DNA from: JBJMLO01 sp045805265
GTDB taxonomy: Bacteria; Actinomycetota; UBA4738; JACQTL01
Direction: 5' to 3'
Length of the DNA: 64,000 nucleotides
NCBI GenBank assembly: GCA_045805265.1
Contig: JBJMLO010000013.1
Coordinates: 186,001-250,000, forward strand
The position numbers and the translations under genes were made by a program. Numbering within the stretch: the stretch's first letter is position 1; each line of letters opens with the position of its first letter. The notes under the pieces are model-generated. The model was given only the letters and a program-made list of their open reading frames with translations, was not told the DNA's origin and searched no databases. Positions 23,573-31,228 of the stretch are shown here, in pieces.

Positions 23573-24364
23573 ATGCCCTCCGTCGCCGAGCGATATTTCA
23601 CGGCCGCCGACGCGCTCCTACGGCGGGTCCGGCCGACGTGGTGGGGCGCGGTGGTCACCGACGACCGGTTCCGGGACATCTACGACCTGAACTACGCGCG
23701 CGTCACGGCCTCCGCCCCCGACCTCCGGCTGGTCGAGGTCCTGGATGAGCTGCGACCGGACCTGGAAGCGGTGCGAAGCCGCCATCTACACGTCGTCGTG
23801 CTTGGCCCGGACGGCGCGCCCCGCCTGGTCGAGGAGGCAGGGGCGGCCGGACACCGGATCTCCCGCGACACGGTCATGGAGTTCCGCGGTCTCCCACCCC
23901 CGCCTCACTCCGGCGAGGGCGTGGAGGAGGCCGACCCCGCCGACCCCCGGCTGTGGGACACGATGCGCTTCGCGTACCGGGAGTTCGACGTCACGGCCGG
24001 GAACGTGGTCGAGCAGCTCCTGCGGTGGAACCGGGAAGTGCTCGTCCCGGGTGGCCGCCGCTACTTCATCGCCCGCCGCCAGGGCCGCGTCGCGGGCATG
24101 GGCGCGGTCCAGGTACGGGACGGCGTCGCCTACGTGGACGACGTCGTCACGTTCCCCGAGCACCGCCGGCGGGGTGTGGCCTCGTCCGTCGTTCGCCGCA
24201 TCCTCCGGGAGTCGGCCGCGAGCGCCGGCGCGACGTTCCTGCTGGCCGACCGGCCGGACCCCATCCGCCTGTACCGCACGCTCGGGTTCGTCGAGACCGG
24301 ACGGCTGGTCAGCACCCTCTATGCAACGGAGACGACCGGCTCGGGCGCCGGCCTGCCCAGGTAG
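23573..24364 (+). CDS. GNAT-family N-acetyltransferase
   Basis: A 263-residue acyl-CoA-dependent acetyltransferase. The C-terminal half carries the GNAT core: YFIARRQGRVAGMGAVQVRD, VAYVDDVVTFPEHRRRGVASSVVRRI (motif A, with RRRGVA binding the CoA pyrophosphate), and IRLYRTLGFVETGR (motif B). The N-terminal 130 residues look like a second, degenerate GNAT-like half. Substrate unknown. The start ATG 23573 is close to that of the divergent corA. Its last 46 bases overlap the 3' end of the convergent REC-EAL gene. Confidence 0.82.
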   Translation: MPSVAERYFTAADALLRRVRPTWWGAVVTDDRFRDIYDLNYARVTASAPDLRLVEVLDELRPDLEAVRSRHLHVVVLGPDGAPRLVEEAGAAGHRISRDTVMEFRGLPPPPHSGEGVEEADPADPRLWDTMRFAYREFDVTAGNVVEQLLRWNREVLVPGGRRYFIARRQGRVAGMGAVQVRDGVAYVDDVVTFPEHRRRGVASSVVRRILRESAASAGATFLLADRPDPIRLYRTLGFVETGRLVSTLYATETTGSGAGLPR

Positions 24365-25503
24365 AAGCCCTGGCCGAACCGGATGCCGAGCCCCCGGAGC
24401 GTGTCAAGCTCGTCGGAGGTCTCGATGCCCTCGGCGATCAGCACGGCCCCGATCTCGTTGCCGAACGAGGTGAGGGCGGAAGCCAGGGCCCGCCGGGCGG
24501 GGTCGGAGTCGATCCCCCGGACGAGGGCCATGTCGAGCTTGATGAAGTCGGGGGACAGCCGAAGGATGTGCTGGAGGCTGGCGAACCCGGCACCGGCGTC
24601 GTCGATGGCCAGTCGCGCTCCCCGGGACCTGACGTCCACCAGCACCCCCTTCAACCCGTCGTAGTCGGCCACCCTGGCGTGCTCGCTGATCTCGAGGACG
24701 ACTCCGTCGAGGGGAACCTCCGCCATGAGCGCCGGGAACCCGTCCGACATGGCAGTCGCCGGCGAGACGTTCACGGCGAGCCACACGCCCTCCGGCAGGC
24801 TGGGACGGCCGAGCAGTGCGGCCCGCGCCGTGGCGAGCTCGAGGTCCACCCGCAACCCGACCATGCCCGCCTCCTCGAACCACAGGTTGGGCGGGCGGGG
24901 CGGCCTCCCGGCGAAGCGGGCCAGCGCCTCCACGCCGATCATGGCCACCGAGCGGAGGTCGACGATGGGCTGGAAGACCATCGAGACGTCGCGGCCCTCG
25001 ACGAAGCCCCGGACCAGCCGGGCCCGCCGCCGGTGCATCCTCGTGGCGTGTTCACGAAGCTCGCGCTGTCCGACCAGCTCGCGGATCACGTCGCCCGTGA
25101 CGTCGCTCGACAGGCTGGATTCGCCGCGGGCGGCCCGCCGCACCGCGTCGAGGATCTCCTCGGCGGAAGAGCCCTTCACCAGGAACCCGATCGCCCCGGC
25201 CTGGAGCATCCCCATCACCGTCGCGCTGTCCGCGTGCGCGGACAGGGCGAGGACGCGGGCCCGGGGGACCCGGGACCTGATCTCCTCGACCGCGCGCTGG
25301 CCGCCGCCGCTCGGCATCCGGACGTCGCACAGCACGACGTCGGGGATTCCGCGCTCGGCCCCCTCGATGGCTTCGCCGGCGTCCCGGGCGGTGCCGACGA
25401 CGTCCATGTCGTCCTCCTCGCCCACCAGCTCGGCCAGCGTGGCGCGGACGACGGGATCGTCCTCGGCGATCAGGACCCGGATGCGTTCCACTGCGGGCAG
25501 CAT
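24319..25503 (-). CDS. Response regulator with EAL domain, c-di-GMP phosphodiesterase
   Basis: A 394-residue regulator. Residues 8-125 form a receiver domain with acidic pair D15-D16, phospho-acceptor D60 in LCDVRMP, and the lysine in GFLVKGSS. Residues about 165-390 form an EAL domain hydrolysing c-di-GMP to pGpG: IGVEALARF, LAVNVSP, VLEISEH, IDDAGAGFASL (in place of the usual DDFGAG), FIKLD, IAEGIET and FGQGFYLGRP. The metal- and substrate-binding residues are present, so it should be active. No cognate kinase is adjacent. The start is ATG 25503; GTG 25491 is an alternative. It is convergent with the GNAT gene, overlapping by 46 bases. Confidence 0.88.
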   Translation of the reverse strand: MLPAVERIRVLIAEDDPVVRATLAELVGEEDDMDVVGTARDAGEAIEGAERGIPDVVLCDVRMPSGGGQRAVEEIRSRVPRARVLALSAHADSATVMGMLQAGAIGFLVKGSSAEEILDAVRRAARGESSLSSDVTGDVIRELVGQRELREHATRMHRRRARLVRGFVEGRDVSMVFQPIVDLRSVAMIGVEALARFAGRPPRPPNLWFEEAGMVGLRVDLELATARAALLGRPSLPEGVWLAVNVSPATAMSDGFPALMAEVPLDGVVLEISEHARVADYDGLKGVLVDVRSRGARLAIDDAGAGFASLQHILRLSPDFIKLDMALVRGIDSDPARRALASALTSFGNEIGAVLIAEGIETSDELDTLRGLGIRFGQGFYLGRPAPEPVVSVA

Positions 25504-25567
25504 GTCACGCCGATGGCGTGGTCAGGGCATATTTCTTCCGGTCTCCGGTGCGGAATTCTGAGGCGGC

Positions 25568-26755
25568 CTACGCCTTCGCGAGCGCGCGGCTGATGACGAG
25601 GCGCTGGATCTCGGACGTTCCCTCGAACAGCGTGTAGATCTTGGCGTCCCGGTACCACTTCTCGACCGGGAAGTCCTTGATGTAGCCGTACCCCCCGAGC
25701 ACCTGGATGGCCTGCTCGGTGACGCTCACCGCGACCTCGCCCGCCTTCAGCTTCGACATCGAGCCCTCGGCGTGCTCGAAGGGGGCGCCGTTGCGGGCCA
25801 TCCACGCCGCGCGATGGGTGAGCAGGCGCGCCGCGTCGATCTCCATGGCCATGTCCGCGAGCTTGAAGGCGATGCCCTGGTGCTCGATGATCGGCCGCCC
25901 GAACGTCTGGCGCTCCTTCGCGTAGTCCCGGGAGAACTCGAACGCGGCGCGGGCGATGCCCAGCGCCTGCGCGGCCACCGAGGGCCGGGTCATCTCGAAC
26001 GTCTTGAGCGCCGCCGACGACTTCTGCTCGGCGCGGGCCTTCTCCAGCTTGGCCTCGAGCTTCTCGGCGCCGCCCAGGACGTTCTCCAGCGGGATGCGGC
26101 AGTCGTCGAGCAGCACCTCGGCGGTGTGCGACGCCCGGATGCCGAGCTTCCGCTCCTTCTTGCCCTGGCGGATGCCCTCCGTGCCGGGGCCGACGATGAA
26201 CGCCGCCTGCCCCCGGTGCCCGAGCGACGAGTCGACCGTCGCCACGACGATGTGCACGGCCGCGATGCCGCCGTTCGTAGCGAACACCTTCTGGCCGTTC
26301 AGCACCCACTCGTCGCCGTCCCGCTTGGCCGTCGTCCGCAGCGCGCTGACGTCGCTGCCGGCGTTGGGCTCGGTGACGCAGAACGACCCGACGGCGGGCT
26401 CCTCGGGCGTCCCGAACATCTTCGGTGCCCACTCGGCGAACTGCGCCGGCGTGCCGCTGTACGCCAGCGCCGACAGCGGGAGCCCCGTGCCGATGATGGC
26501 CAGGCCGATGCCGGCGCAGCCCCAGCACAGCTCCTCGAGCACGAGCGGGAGCGTGATGCCGGTCTGGTCCTGCCCGACCATGTCGATGTAGAACTCGGCG
26601 CCGTACAGGCCGACCTCCGCGGCCTTCTTCACCACCGGCCACGGGAACTCCTCCGACTCGTCGTACTCCGGGGCGACGGGGCGGATCTCCTTCTCGGCGA
26701 ACTCGTGCGCCCACTTCTTCGTCGTGACCAGGTCTTCGGTGAGCTGGAAGTCCAT
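25568..26755 (-). CDS. Acyl-CoA dehydrogenase
   Basis: A 395-residue FAD-dependent acyl-CoA dehydrogenase of beta-oxidation. Motifs: FCVTEPNAGSDVSALRTTA (FAD/substrate), WVLNGQKVFATNGGIA, RQTFGRPIIEHQGIAFKLAD, QVLGGYGYIKDFPVEKWYRD and the catalytic-base region in LFEGTSEIQRLVISRAL. Chain-length preference cannot be read. The ATG at 26755 has a GAGGAGG site 4 bases away; the GTG two codons earlier is too close to that site. It is divergent from a TetR regulator with a palindromic operator between, so it is probably repressed in the absence of fatty acyl ligands. Confidence 0.9.
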   Translation of the reverse strand: MDFQLTEDLVTTKKWAHEFAEKEIRPVAPEYDESEEFPWPVVKKAAEVGLYGAEFYIDMVGQDQTGITLPLVLEELCWGCAGIGLAIIGTGLPLSALAYSGTPAQFAEWAPKMFGTPEEPAVGSFCVTEPNAGSDVSALRTTAKRDGDEWVLNGQKVFATNGGIAAVHIVVATVDSSLGHRGQAAFIVGPGTEGIRQGKKERKLGIRASHTAEVLLDDCRIPLENVLGGAEKLEAKLEKARAEQKSSAALKTFEMTRPSVAAQALGIARAAFEFSRDYAKERQTFGRPIIEHQGIAFKLADMAMEIDAARLLTHRAAWMARNGAPFEHAEGSMSKLKAGEVAVSVTEQAIQVLGGYGYIKDFPVEKWYRDAKIYTLFEGTSEIQRLVISRALAKA

Positions 26756-26845
26756 CACGCCTCCTCGGCCGGGCTGGCCCTCACGTTCCGGCTCCGGTAC
26801 CCTGGACGAGCCCGAGGCCGCCCCGAGGTTCCGCCAGCCGAAAGC

Positions 26846-26865
26846 AACCTACCTATGGGTAGGTT
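26846..26865. promoter_or_regulatory. TetR operator between acyl-CoA dehydrogenase and tetR
   Basis: AACCTACC-TATG-GGTAGGTT is a perfect 8-4-8 palindrome. It lies 10 bases upstream of the tetR -10 (TAGTAT, 26875-26880), so it covers the -35 region of tetR, and it sits in the leader/promoter zone of the acyl-CoA dehydrogenase. Size and symmetry fit a TetR dimer site. Confidence 0.7.
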
Positions 26866-26874
26866 ACCGAGGAG

Positions 26875-26880
26875 TAGTAT
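26875..26880 (+). promoter_or_regulatory. -10 element for tetR
   Basis: TAGTAT ends 8 bases before ATG 26889 and no ribosome site follows it; probably leaderless. Confidence 0.5.
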
Positions 26881-26888
26881 AGCCGCCC

Positions 26889-27515
26889 ATGGCCGTCGGT
26901 AAACCCACCACCACCGCCCCGGGCGGGAAGCGAAGGATGCGCGGGCCCGAGCGCCGGGCCCAGCTCCTGGTCGTCGCCCGGCGGGTCTTCGGCAAGGCCG
27001 GGTTCCACGGCGTCTCCATGGACGAGGTGGCCAAGGAGGCGGGCGTCACCAAGCCCATCCTGTACGACCACTTCAACTCGAAGGAGGAGCTGTACATCGC
27101 GCTCCTCGACGCCGACGCGTCGTCGCTGCAGGACCGGGTCCGCGCCGCCCTGTCGGCCCCCACCGGGAACCGCGAACGCATCCGCCAGTCGTTCCAGGCG
27201 TACTTCGACTTCGTCGACGAGCACGCCGGCGGGTTCCGGCTGTTCATGCAGGAGACCATGGGCGGCGAGGAGATGTTCCGCAGCCGGGTCCAGGAGGTCC
27301 GCGACCGCATCGTCCGGGAGGTCGGGGACCTCATCGTGCGGGAGTCACGGGGGAACATCGAGCGGCGCGACGCCGACACGGTGTCCCTCGCGCTGGTGGG
27401 TATGGTGGAGACGGTGGCACAGCGCGACCCCGGCGGAGCGAAGACCGAACGCCGCCGCTCGGTGGACACCCTGGTCCGCCTGGCCTGGCGGGGGATCACC
27501 AACCTCACGATCTGA
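26889..27515 (+). CDS. TetR-family transcriptional regulator
   Basis: A 208-residue regulator with a standard TetR DNA-binding domain at residues 18-65 (RRAQLLVVARRVFGKAGFHG, then SMDEVAKEAGVTKPILYDHF, then NSKEELY). The variable C-terminal ligand domain has FDFVDEHAGGFRLFMQETMG. Its position, divergent from an acyl-CoA dehydrogenase and with a 20-bp palindrome between the two, suggests it controls itself and fatty-acid degradation in response to an acyl-CoA. The ligand is inferred. One base separates its stop from the TTG start of the hemolysin III-like gene, so both are probably read together. Confidence 0.87.
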   Translation: MAVGKPTTTAPGGKRRMRGPERRAQLLVVARRVFGKAGFHGVSMDEVAKEAGVTKPILYDHFNSKEELYIALLDADASSLQDRVRAALSAPTGNRERIRQSFQAYFDFVDEHAGGFRLFMQETMGGEEMFRSRVQEVRDRIVREVGDLIVRESRGNIERRDADTVSLALVGMVETVAQRDPGGAKTERRRSVDTLVRLAWRGITNLTI

Positions 27516-27516
27516 G

Positions 27517-28182
27517 TTGAACCGAACGACGACCGCGGCGCCCGAGCCGCCGAAGCCCCGATACCGCGGGCGGATCCACCAGTTCGCGGCGTTCGTCGCC
27601 CTGCCCGCCGCCGTCGTGCTGATCGCGCTGGCGCCCGGACCCGCCGCCCACGCCGCCGTCGCCGTGTACGGCGCGGCCCTCGTGAACATGTTCTCGACGA
27701 GCGCGATCTACCACCGGCGGACCTGGTCGGAGCGGGCGCGCCGGCGGATCCAGGCGCTCGACCACTCGGCCATCTACCTGCTCATCGCGGGCAGCTACAC
27801 CCCCCTCGTCGTGCTGGCCCTGCACGGCTGGTTTCGCGTGGTGCTGCTGGCGACGGTGTGGGCCGCGGCCGGGGTGATGGTCGGGCTGAAGCAGTCCTTC
27901 CCCGGCCGGTTCGAGGTGCTCTCCGGTGCCATGTACATCCTGCTGGGCTGGGCGGCCGTCGTCGCGGCGCCGGAGTTCTACCGGGCGCTGCCCGGCGCCG
28001 CGCTCGTGCTGCTCGTCGTGGGCGGGGTCCTATACACCGGCGGGGCCGTGGTCCTGAACCGCCACCGCCCGGACCCCAACCCCCTCGTCTTCGGCTACCA
28101 CGAGGTCTGGCACGTCTGCATGACCAGCGCGGCGGCGTGCCACTACGTGGCGATTCTGCTGACGGTCCTGGCCGCGCGCTAG
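27517..28182 (+). CDS. Hemolysin III (YqfA/PAQR-like) family membrane protein
   Basis: A 221-residue protein with seven hydrophobic segments. PAQR/hemolysin III marks are AIYHRRTWSERARRRIQALDHSAIYLLIAGSYTP split over the second and third helices (H and D for metal binding) and the C-terminal FGYHEVWHVCMTSAAACHY with the paired histidines. Bacterial members influence membrane fluidity or act as ceramidase-like hydrolases; the haemolytic role is doubtful. The start is TTG 27517, directly after the tetR stop codon. Its end overlaps the convergent DUF6328 gene by 4 bases. Confidence 0.82.
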   Translation: MNRTTTAAPEPPKPRYRGRIHQFAAFVALPAAVVLIALAPGPAAHAAVAVYGAALVNMFSTSAIYHRRTWSERARRRIQALDHSAIYLLIAGSYTPLVVLALHGWFRVVLLATVWAAAGVMVGLKQSFPGRFEVLSGAMYILLGWAAVVAAPEFYRALPGAALVLLVVGGVLYTGGAVVLNRHRPDPNPLVFGYHEVWHVCMTSAAACHYVAILLTVLAAR

Positions 28183-28694
28183 CCCTCGGGCGGGGGCGGC
28201 TCGGCCAGGCGGCGCCGGAGCGGCAGCACGTACCAGAACCACGCCAACGTGAGCGCCCCGGCGGCGGCCACGCTCGCGCCCCATGCGGCGCCGAACAGCA
28301 CGTCGGTGATCACGAACACGGCGCTCGCCATGGCCACCGCGAGCCACATCGTGCCCGCGATCGTCATGCGGTTGGCCGTGTACAGCATCCGCTCCTTGTC
28401 GCCCCGCCGGAACAGGAGCCGGTGGTACGTGGACGGCGCGATCAACAGGATCGTGGCCAGCGCGGTCGCGAGGAACGTGACGAAGTACATGTCTCGCTCC
28501 AGCTCGGTCATCCTCGTGTACCCGTTGGAGAACGGCACCGTCAGCAGGAACGCGAACAGCACCTGCACCCCCGGCAGCACGACCCGCAGCTCGTTGAGCA
28601 GCTCGATGAGCTCCCGATCCCGCCGGGTCTTCTCGTCCTCCCCAGGCTCTCCGGGCCGCTCCCTGGACTTGTCGTCGTCCTCAGCCATCGCCAC
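28179..28694 (-). CDS. DUF6328-like four-helix membrane protein
   Basis: A 171-residue protein: an acidic and basic cytosolic N-terminus (about 30 residues), then LIELLNELRVVLPGVQVLFAF and four hydrophobic helices with FVTFLATALATILLIAPSTYHRLLFR. This matches the actinobacterial DUF6328 family, whose role is unknown. The start could be GTG 28694 (after GGGGG, used here) or ATG 28688. The 245-base upstream gap (28695-28939) contains no gene but a strongly structured element (28747-28871) that would lie in its leader. Confidence 0.7.
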   Translation of the reverse strand: MAMAEDDDKSRERPGEPGEDEKTRRDRELIELLNELRVVLPGVQVLFAFLLTVPFSNGYTRMTELERDMYFVTFLATALATILLIAPSTYHRLLFRRGDKERMLYTANRMTIAGTMWLAVAMASAVFVITDVLFGAAWGASVAAAGALTLAWFWYVLPLRRRLAEPPPPEG

Positions 28695-28746
28695 CTACTG
28701 TCCCCCTTCCCCCGCCCCGTACACGCGTCCGCCCCAACCGAGGTAC

Positions 28747-28871
28747 GGGTGGCGGCGGAGTTCGGCATCGCAGCGGTCCGTCGGTGCGGCCGGCAACGGA
28801 CCGCAACCGATCCCTCCCGGATCCCGGCCGCACCACGGGGCACCGCGGAGATGCCGAAACCGCCGCCACCC
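28747..28871. other. Nested and interleaved inverted-repeat element (candidate structured RNA or switch)
   Basis: Outer arms: GGGTGGCGGCGG + TTCGGCATC (28747-28769) pair with GATGCCGAA + CCGCCGCCACCC (28850-28871), 21 pairs with only two and one unpaired bases. Inside, GGTGCGGCCGG (28783-28793) pairs with CCGGCCGCACC (28824-28834), which stacks on a GATCC/GGATC hairpin (28809-28823). A competing stem, GCGGTCCGT (28773-28781) with ACGGACCGC (28796-28804), interleaves with it, so the two are alternative or pseudoknotted. Read on the minus strand it lies between the ATL stop and the DUF6328 start. I do not recognise it as a known riboswitch. Confidence 0.6.
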
Positions 28872-28939
28872 ACCACGGCGACCCCCCGCAGTACGCGACG
28901 GCAAGGAGCCGAGGCAACCAGGTAGCAACAGCGGAAGGG

Positions 28940-29176
28940 CTAGCGGACGACCAGTCGCTTCCCCCGAACCTCGACGCCCTCGGCGCGGAGCCGCCGGGCC
29001 TGGACCGCCTCGTGCCCCGGCACCAGCCGCCCGGTCGAGGTGACGACCCGCCACCAGGGCAGGTCGTCGGAGGACGCGATGACGTTCCCAACGGCGCGGG
29101 CGGCGCCGGGGTGGCCGGCCTCCTCGGCCACCTCGCCGTACGTGACGACCTCGCCCGGCCGGAGCCGCAGCAGCAC
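28940..29176 (-). CDS. Alkyltransferase-like (ATL) protein, MGMT family without the active cysteine
   Basis: A short protein matching the DNA-binding domain of O6-alkylguanine-DNA alkyltransferase: LRPGEVVTYGEVAEEAGHPG, then ARAVGNVIASSDDLPWWRVV and GRLVPG. The methyl-acceptor cysteine of PCHRV is replaced by tryptophan (PWWRVV), as in ATL proteins, which bind alkylated bases and hand them to nucleotide excision repair. The first legal start in frame is GTG 29176 (78 residues). Similarity (FEERVRAV) continues about 8 codons further, to the hpd stop, where no ATG/GTG/TTG exists, so the true start may be non-standard or coupled to hpd translation. A real Ogt is encoded at 55465. Confidence 0.7.
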   Translation of the reverse strand: MLLRLRPGEVVTYGEVAEEAGHPGAARAVGNVIASSDDLPWWRVVTSTGRLVPGHEAVQARRLRAEGVEVRGKRLVVR

Positions 29177-29202
29177 GGCCCGGACCCGTTCCTCGAAGTC
29201 GC

Positions 29203-30336
29203 CTACAGGTTCCCTCGCTCTTCCTGCTCGCGCTCGATGGCGAGGAACAGCTCCTTGAAGTTCCCCAGGCCGAACCCCTTCGACCCGTGGCGCTCGATGA
29301 GCTCGTAGAACACCGTCGGACGGTCCTGGACGATCTTCGTGAAGATCTGCAGGAGGTAGCCCTCCTCGTCCTGGTCGGCGAGGATGCCCAGGCGCTCGAT
29401 GGCCCGGTGGTCCTCGTGGACCTTGTTCACGCGGTCCCACAGGGCCTCGTAGTAGGTCTGGGGGACGCGGGTGAACCGCACGCCGCGCTCACGCAGCGCA
29501 CTCACCGAGGCGATGACGTCGTCGGTCGCCATCGCGATGTGCTGCACGCCCGGCGACCGGTAGAAGTCGAGGTACTCCTCGATCTGCGACTTCTTCTTTC
29601 CCGGGGCCGGCTCGTTGATCGGGAACTTCACCCGGCCGTTGCCGTCCCACATGACCTTCGACATCAGCGCCGTGTACTCCGACGAGATCTGGTCGTCGCG
29701 GAAGTGCATGAGCTGCCCGAACCCGAGGATTCTCGAGTAGTACTCGACCATCTCGTTCATCTTCCCGAGCTCGACGTTGCACACGACGTGGTCGATGGCC
29801 CTGATCCCGACGGACGGCCCGTCGTCGGGAATCGGTTCCTCGGCGCGGTAGCCCGGCAGGAACGGGCCCGAGTAGTTCTCGCGCTCGACGAACGAGTGCA
29901 GCGTGTCGCCATAGGCTCTGATCGAGGCCCGCACCACCTTGCCATGCTCGTCCTCCAGCACGGTGGGCTCCAGCACGGACTCCGCGCCGCGCTGCACGGC
30001 CTGCTCGTGGGCGTCGGCAGCGTCCGGGACGCGCAGGGCGACGTCGCGGACGCCGTCCCCGTGCTCCAAGACGTGCTTGGCGATGAAGCTCTCGGGGCCC
30101 ATGGCGCCGGTGAAGACGAACCGGGCGTCGCCCGACTCGCACACCCACGACGCCCGGTCGCGGACCTTCGTCTCGGGCCCCGAGTAGGCGGTCACGCGGA
30201 ACCCGAACGCCTTCGAGTAGTAGAACGCGGCCTGCCGGGCGTTCCCCACGTAGTACTCGACGTGGTCGATTCCCTGCAGCGGCATGAAGTCCTCGACAGG
30301 CGTCGACTGGGTCGCCTCACGGGTCGTGTCGTTCAT
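29203..30336 (-). CDS. hpd: 4-hydroxyphenylpyruvate dioxygenase
   Basis: A 377-residue Fe(II) dioxygenase turning 4-hydroxyphenylpyruvate into homogentisate in tyrosine breakdown. It has two vicinal-oxygen-chelate halves. The N-terminal half starts at GIDHVEYYVGNARQAAFYYS. The catalytic half starts at AIDHVVCNVELGKMNEMVEYY, whose histidine is the first iron ligand; the second is in SPGVQHIAMATDD, the glutamate in TVFYELIERHGSKGFG. LLQIFTKIVQDRP precedes the last. The length is typical. ATG 30336 has a strong GGAGGTGAGGG site. No homogentisate dioxygenase is in view. The ATL gene follows directly and may be co-translated. Confidence 0.93.
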   Translation of the reverse strand: MNDTTREATQSTPVEDFMPLQGIDHVEYYVGNARQAAFYYSKAFGFRVTAYSGPETKVRDRASWVCESGDARFVFTGAMGPESFIAKHVLEHGDGVRDVALRVPDAADAHEQAVQRGAESVLEPTVLEDEHGKVVRASIRAYGDTLHSFVERENYSGPFLPGYRAEEPIPDDGPSVGIRAIDHVVCNVELGKMNEMVEYYSRILGFGQLMHFRDDQISSEYTALMSKVMWDGNGRVKFPINEPAPGKKKSQIEEYLDFYRSPGVQHIAMATDDVIASVSALRERGVRFTRVPQTYYEALWDRVNKVHEDHRAIERLGILADQDEEGYLLQIFTKIVQDRPTVFYELIERHGSKGFGLGNFKELFLAIEREQEERGNL

Positions 30337-30369
30337 CCCTCACCTCCGCAATATGGCTCGAGTCAGAGT

Positions 30370-31158
30370 CTAGGCGGAGACCCCAAGCGCGACGAGGATC
30401 GTGACGTGCCCCCACTCCCGGGCGAGGCGCAGGCCCCGCTCGACCTTCTTCGCCAGCTCGCCCGAGCGGAGGTCGGCTCGGAGCTTCTCCTGCCCCTCCC
30501 GGCGCGAGCTCTCGTCCATGCGCTGCCAGTACGAGGTGTTCCGGAGGTGGGCCTCGTCGGCGATCAGGACCGGGTCCGTGTGCAGGGCCGACAGCGAGCC
30601 GTCCTCGAGCCCCCGGTAGGCGAGCCGGCGGACGTCCACCCGATCGAACCCGGCCGCGTTGAGCAGCTCGACGTGTTCCGCCTCCGTCTCGCGGACCTCG
30701 TCGTGCACCGGGTGGTCGAAGTACTCGTGGGTGAACAGGGGGACGAGGTTCTCCCGGGTGAACACCTGCAGCACGAGCGGCCCGTCCCGGATGACCCGCC
30801 GGATCTCCCGCAGCGCGACAGCCTTCTCGACGAACAGGTGCAACGCCGAGGAGAGCATCGCGCAATCGAACGTCGCGTCACGGAACGGCAGCGCGGCGGC
30901 GTCGGCGGCCACGCACGACCCGGCCGGGAGCTTGGCGGCCGCGTGCGACACCATCGCGAGTTCCGCGTCGGCCACCACCGGGCGGAAGCCGGCCCGCGCC
31001 AGCTCGACCGCGTAGTTTCCGGTGCCCCCCGCCACGTCCACCAGGGTCCGTCCCCGGCCCTCGCCGAGCGCCTCGCGCACGGCCGCCAGGATCGTGGGGC
31101 TGGCCCGCCGCGTGAGGTCGTACGTCCGGGCCTGCTCGGCGTAGTTCCCCGGTCGCAT
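30370..31158 (-). CDS. SAM-dependent class I methyltransferase
   Basis: A 262-residue methyltransferase (Methyltransf_11/25 type). Motif I is LVDVAGGTGNYAVELARAG, followed by VVADAELAMVSHAA (motif post-I), CVAADAAALPFRDATFDCAM (motifs II/III) and SALHLFVEKAVALREIRRVI. The C-terminal third has helices with HVELLNAAGFDRVDVRRLAY. Substrate unknown; similarity is to small-molecule C- or O-methyltransferases. ATG 31158 starts the homology (MRPGNYAEQARTYD); the in-frame extension to 31329 would run over the divergent DUF47 gene and is rejected. Confidence 0.82.
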   Translation of the reverse strand: MRPGNYAEQARTYDLTRRASPTILAAVREALGEGRGRTLVDVAGGTGNYAVELARAGFRPVVADAELAMVSHAAAKLPAGSCVAADAAALPFRDATFDCAMLSSALHLFVEKAVALREIRRVIRDGPLVLQVFTRENLVPLFTHEYFDHPVHDEVRETEAEHVELLNAAGFDRVDVRRLAYRGLEDGSLSALHTDPVLIADEAHLRNTSYWQRMDESSRREGQEKLRADLRSGELAKKVERGLRLAREWGHVTILVALGVSA

Positions 31159-31228
31159 GCCACACAAGTTCGCACCGTTTCCGCTTGTGGTACCAATGCG
31201 CCGTGACGCCGCAACCGGGAGTCTGTCC

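Noticed and set aside
28695..28939. A known riboswitch (M-box, cobalamin or c-di-AMP type).
   Set aside because: I could not match the conserved cores of these classes on either strand; only structure is evident.
28690..29091. Short openings across the structured gap 28695-28939.
   Set aside because: Products are Arg/Gly/Pro-rich without motifs. The inverted repeats explain the sequence better than a small protein would.
31159..31228. A PHO box before the first DUF47 gene.
   Set aside because: GTTCGCA and GTTTCCG occur but not at 11-base spacing and with poor match to GTTCACC.
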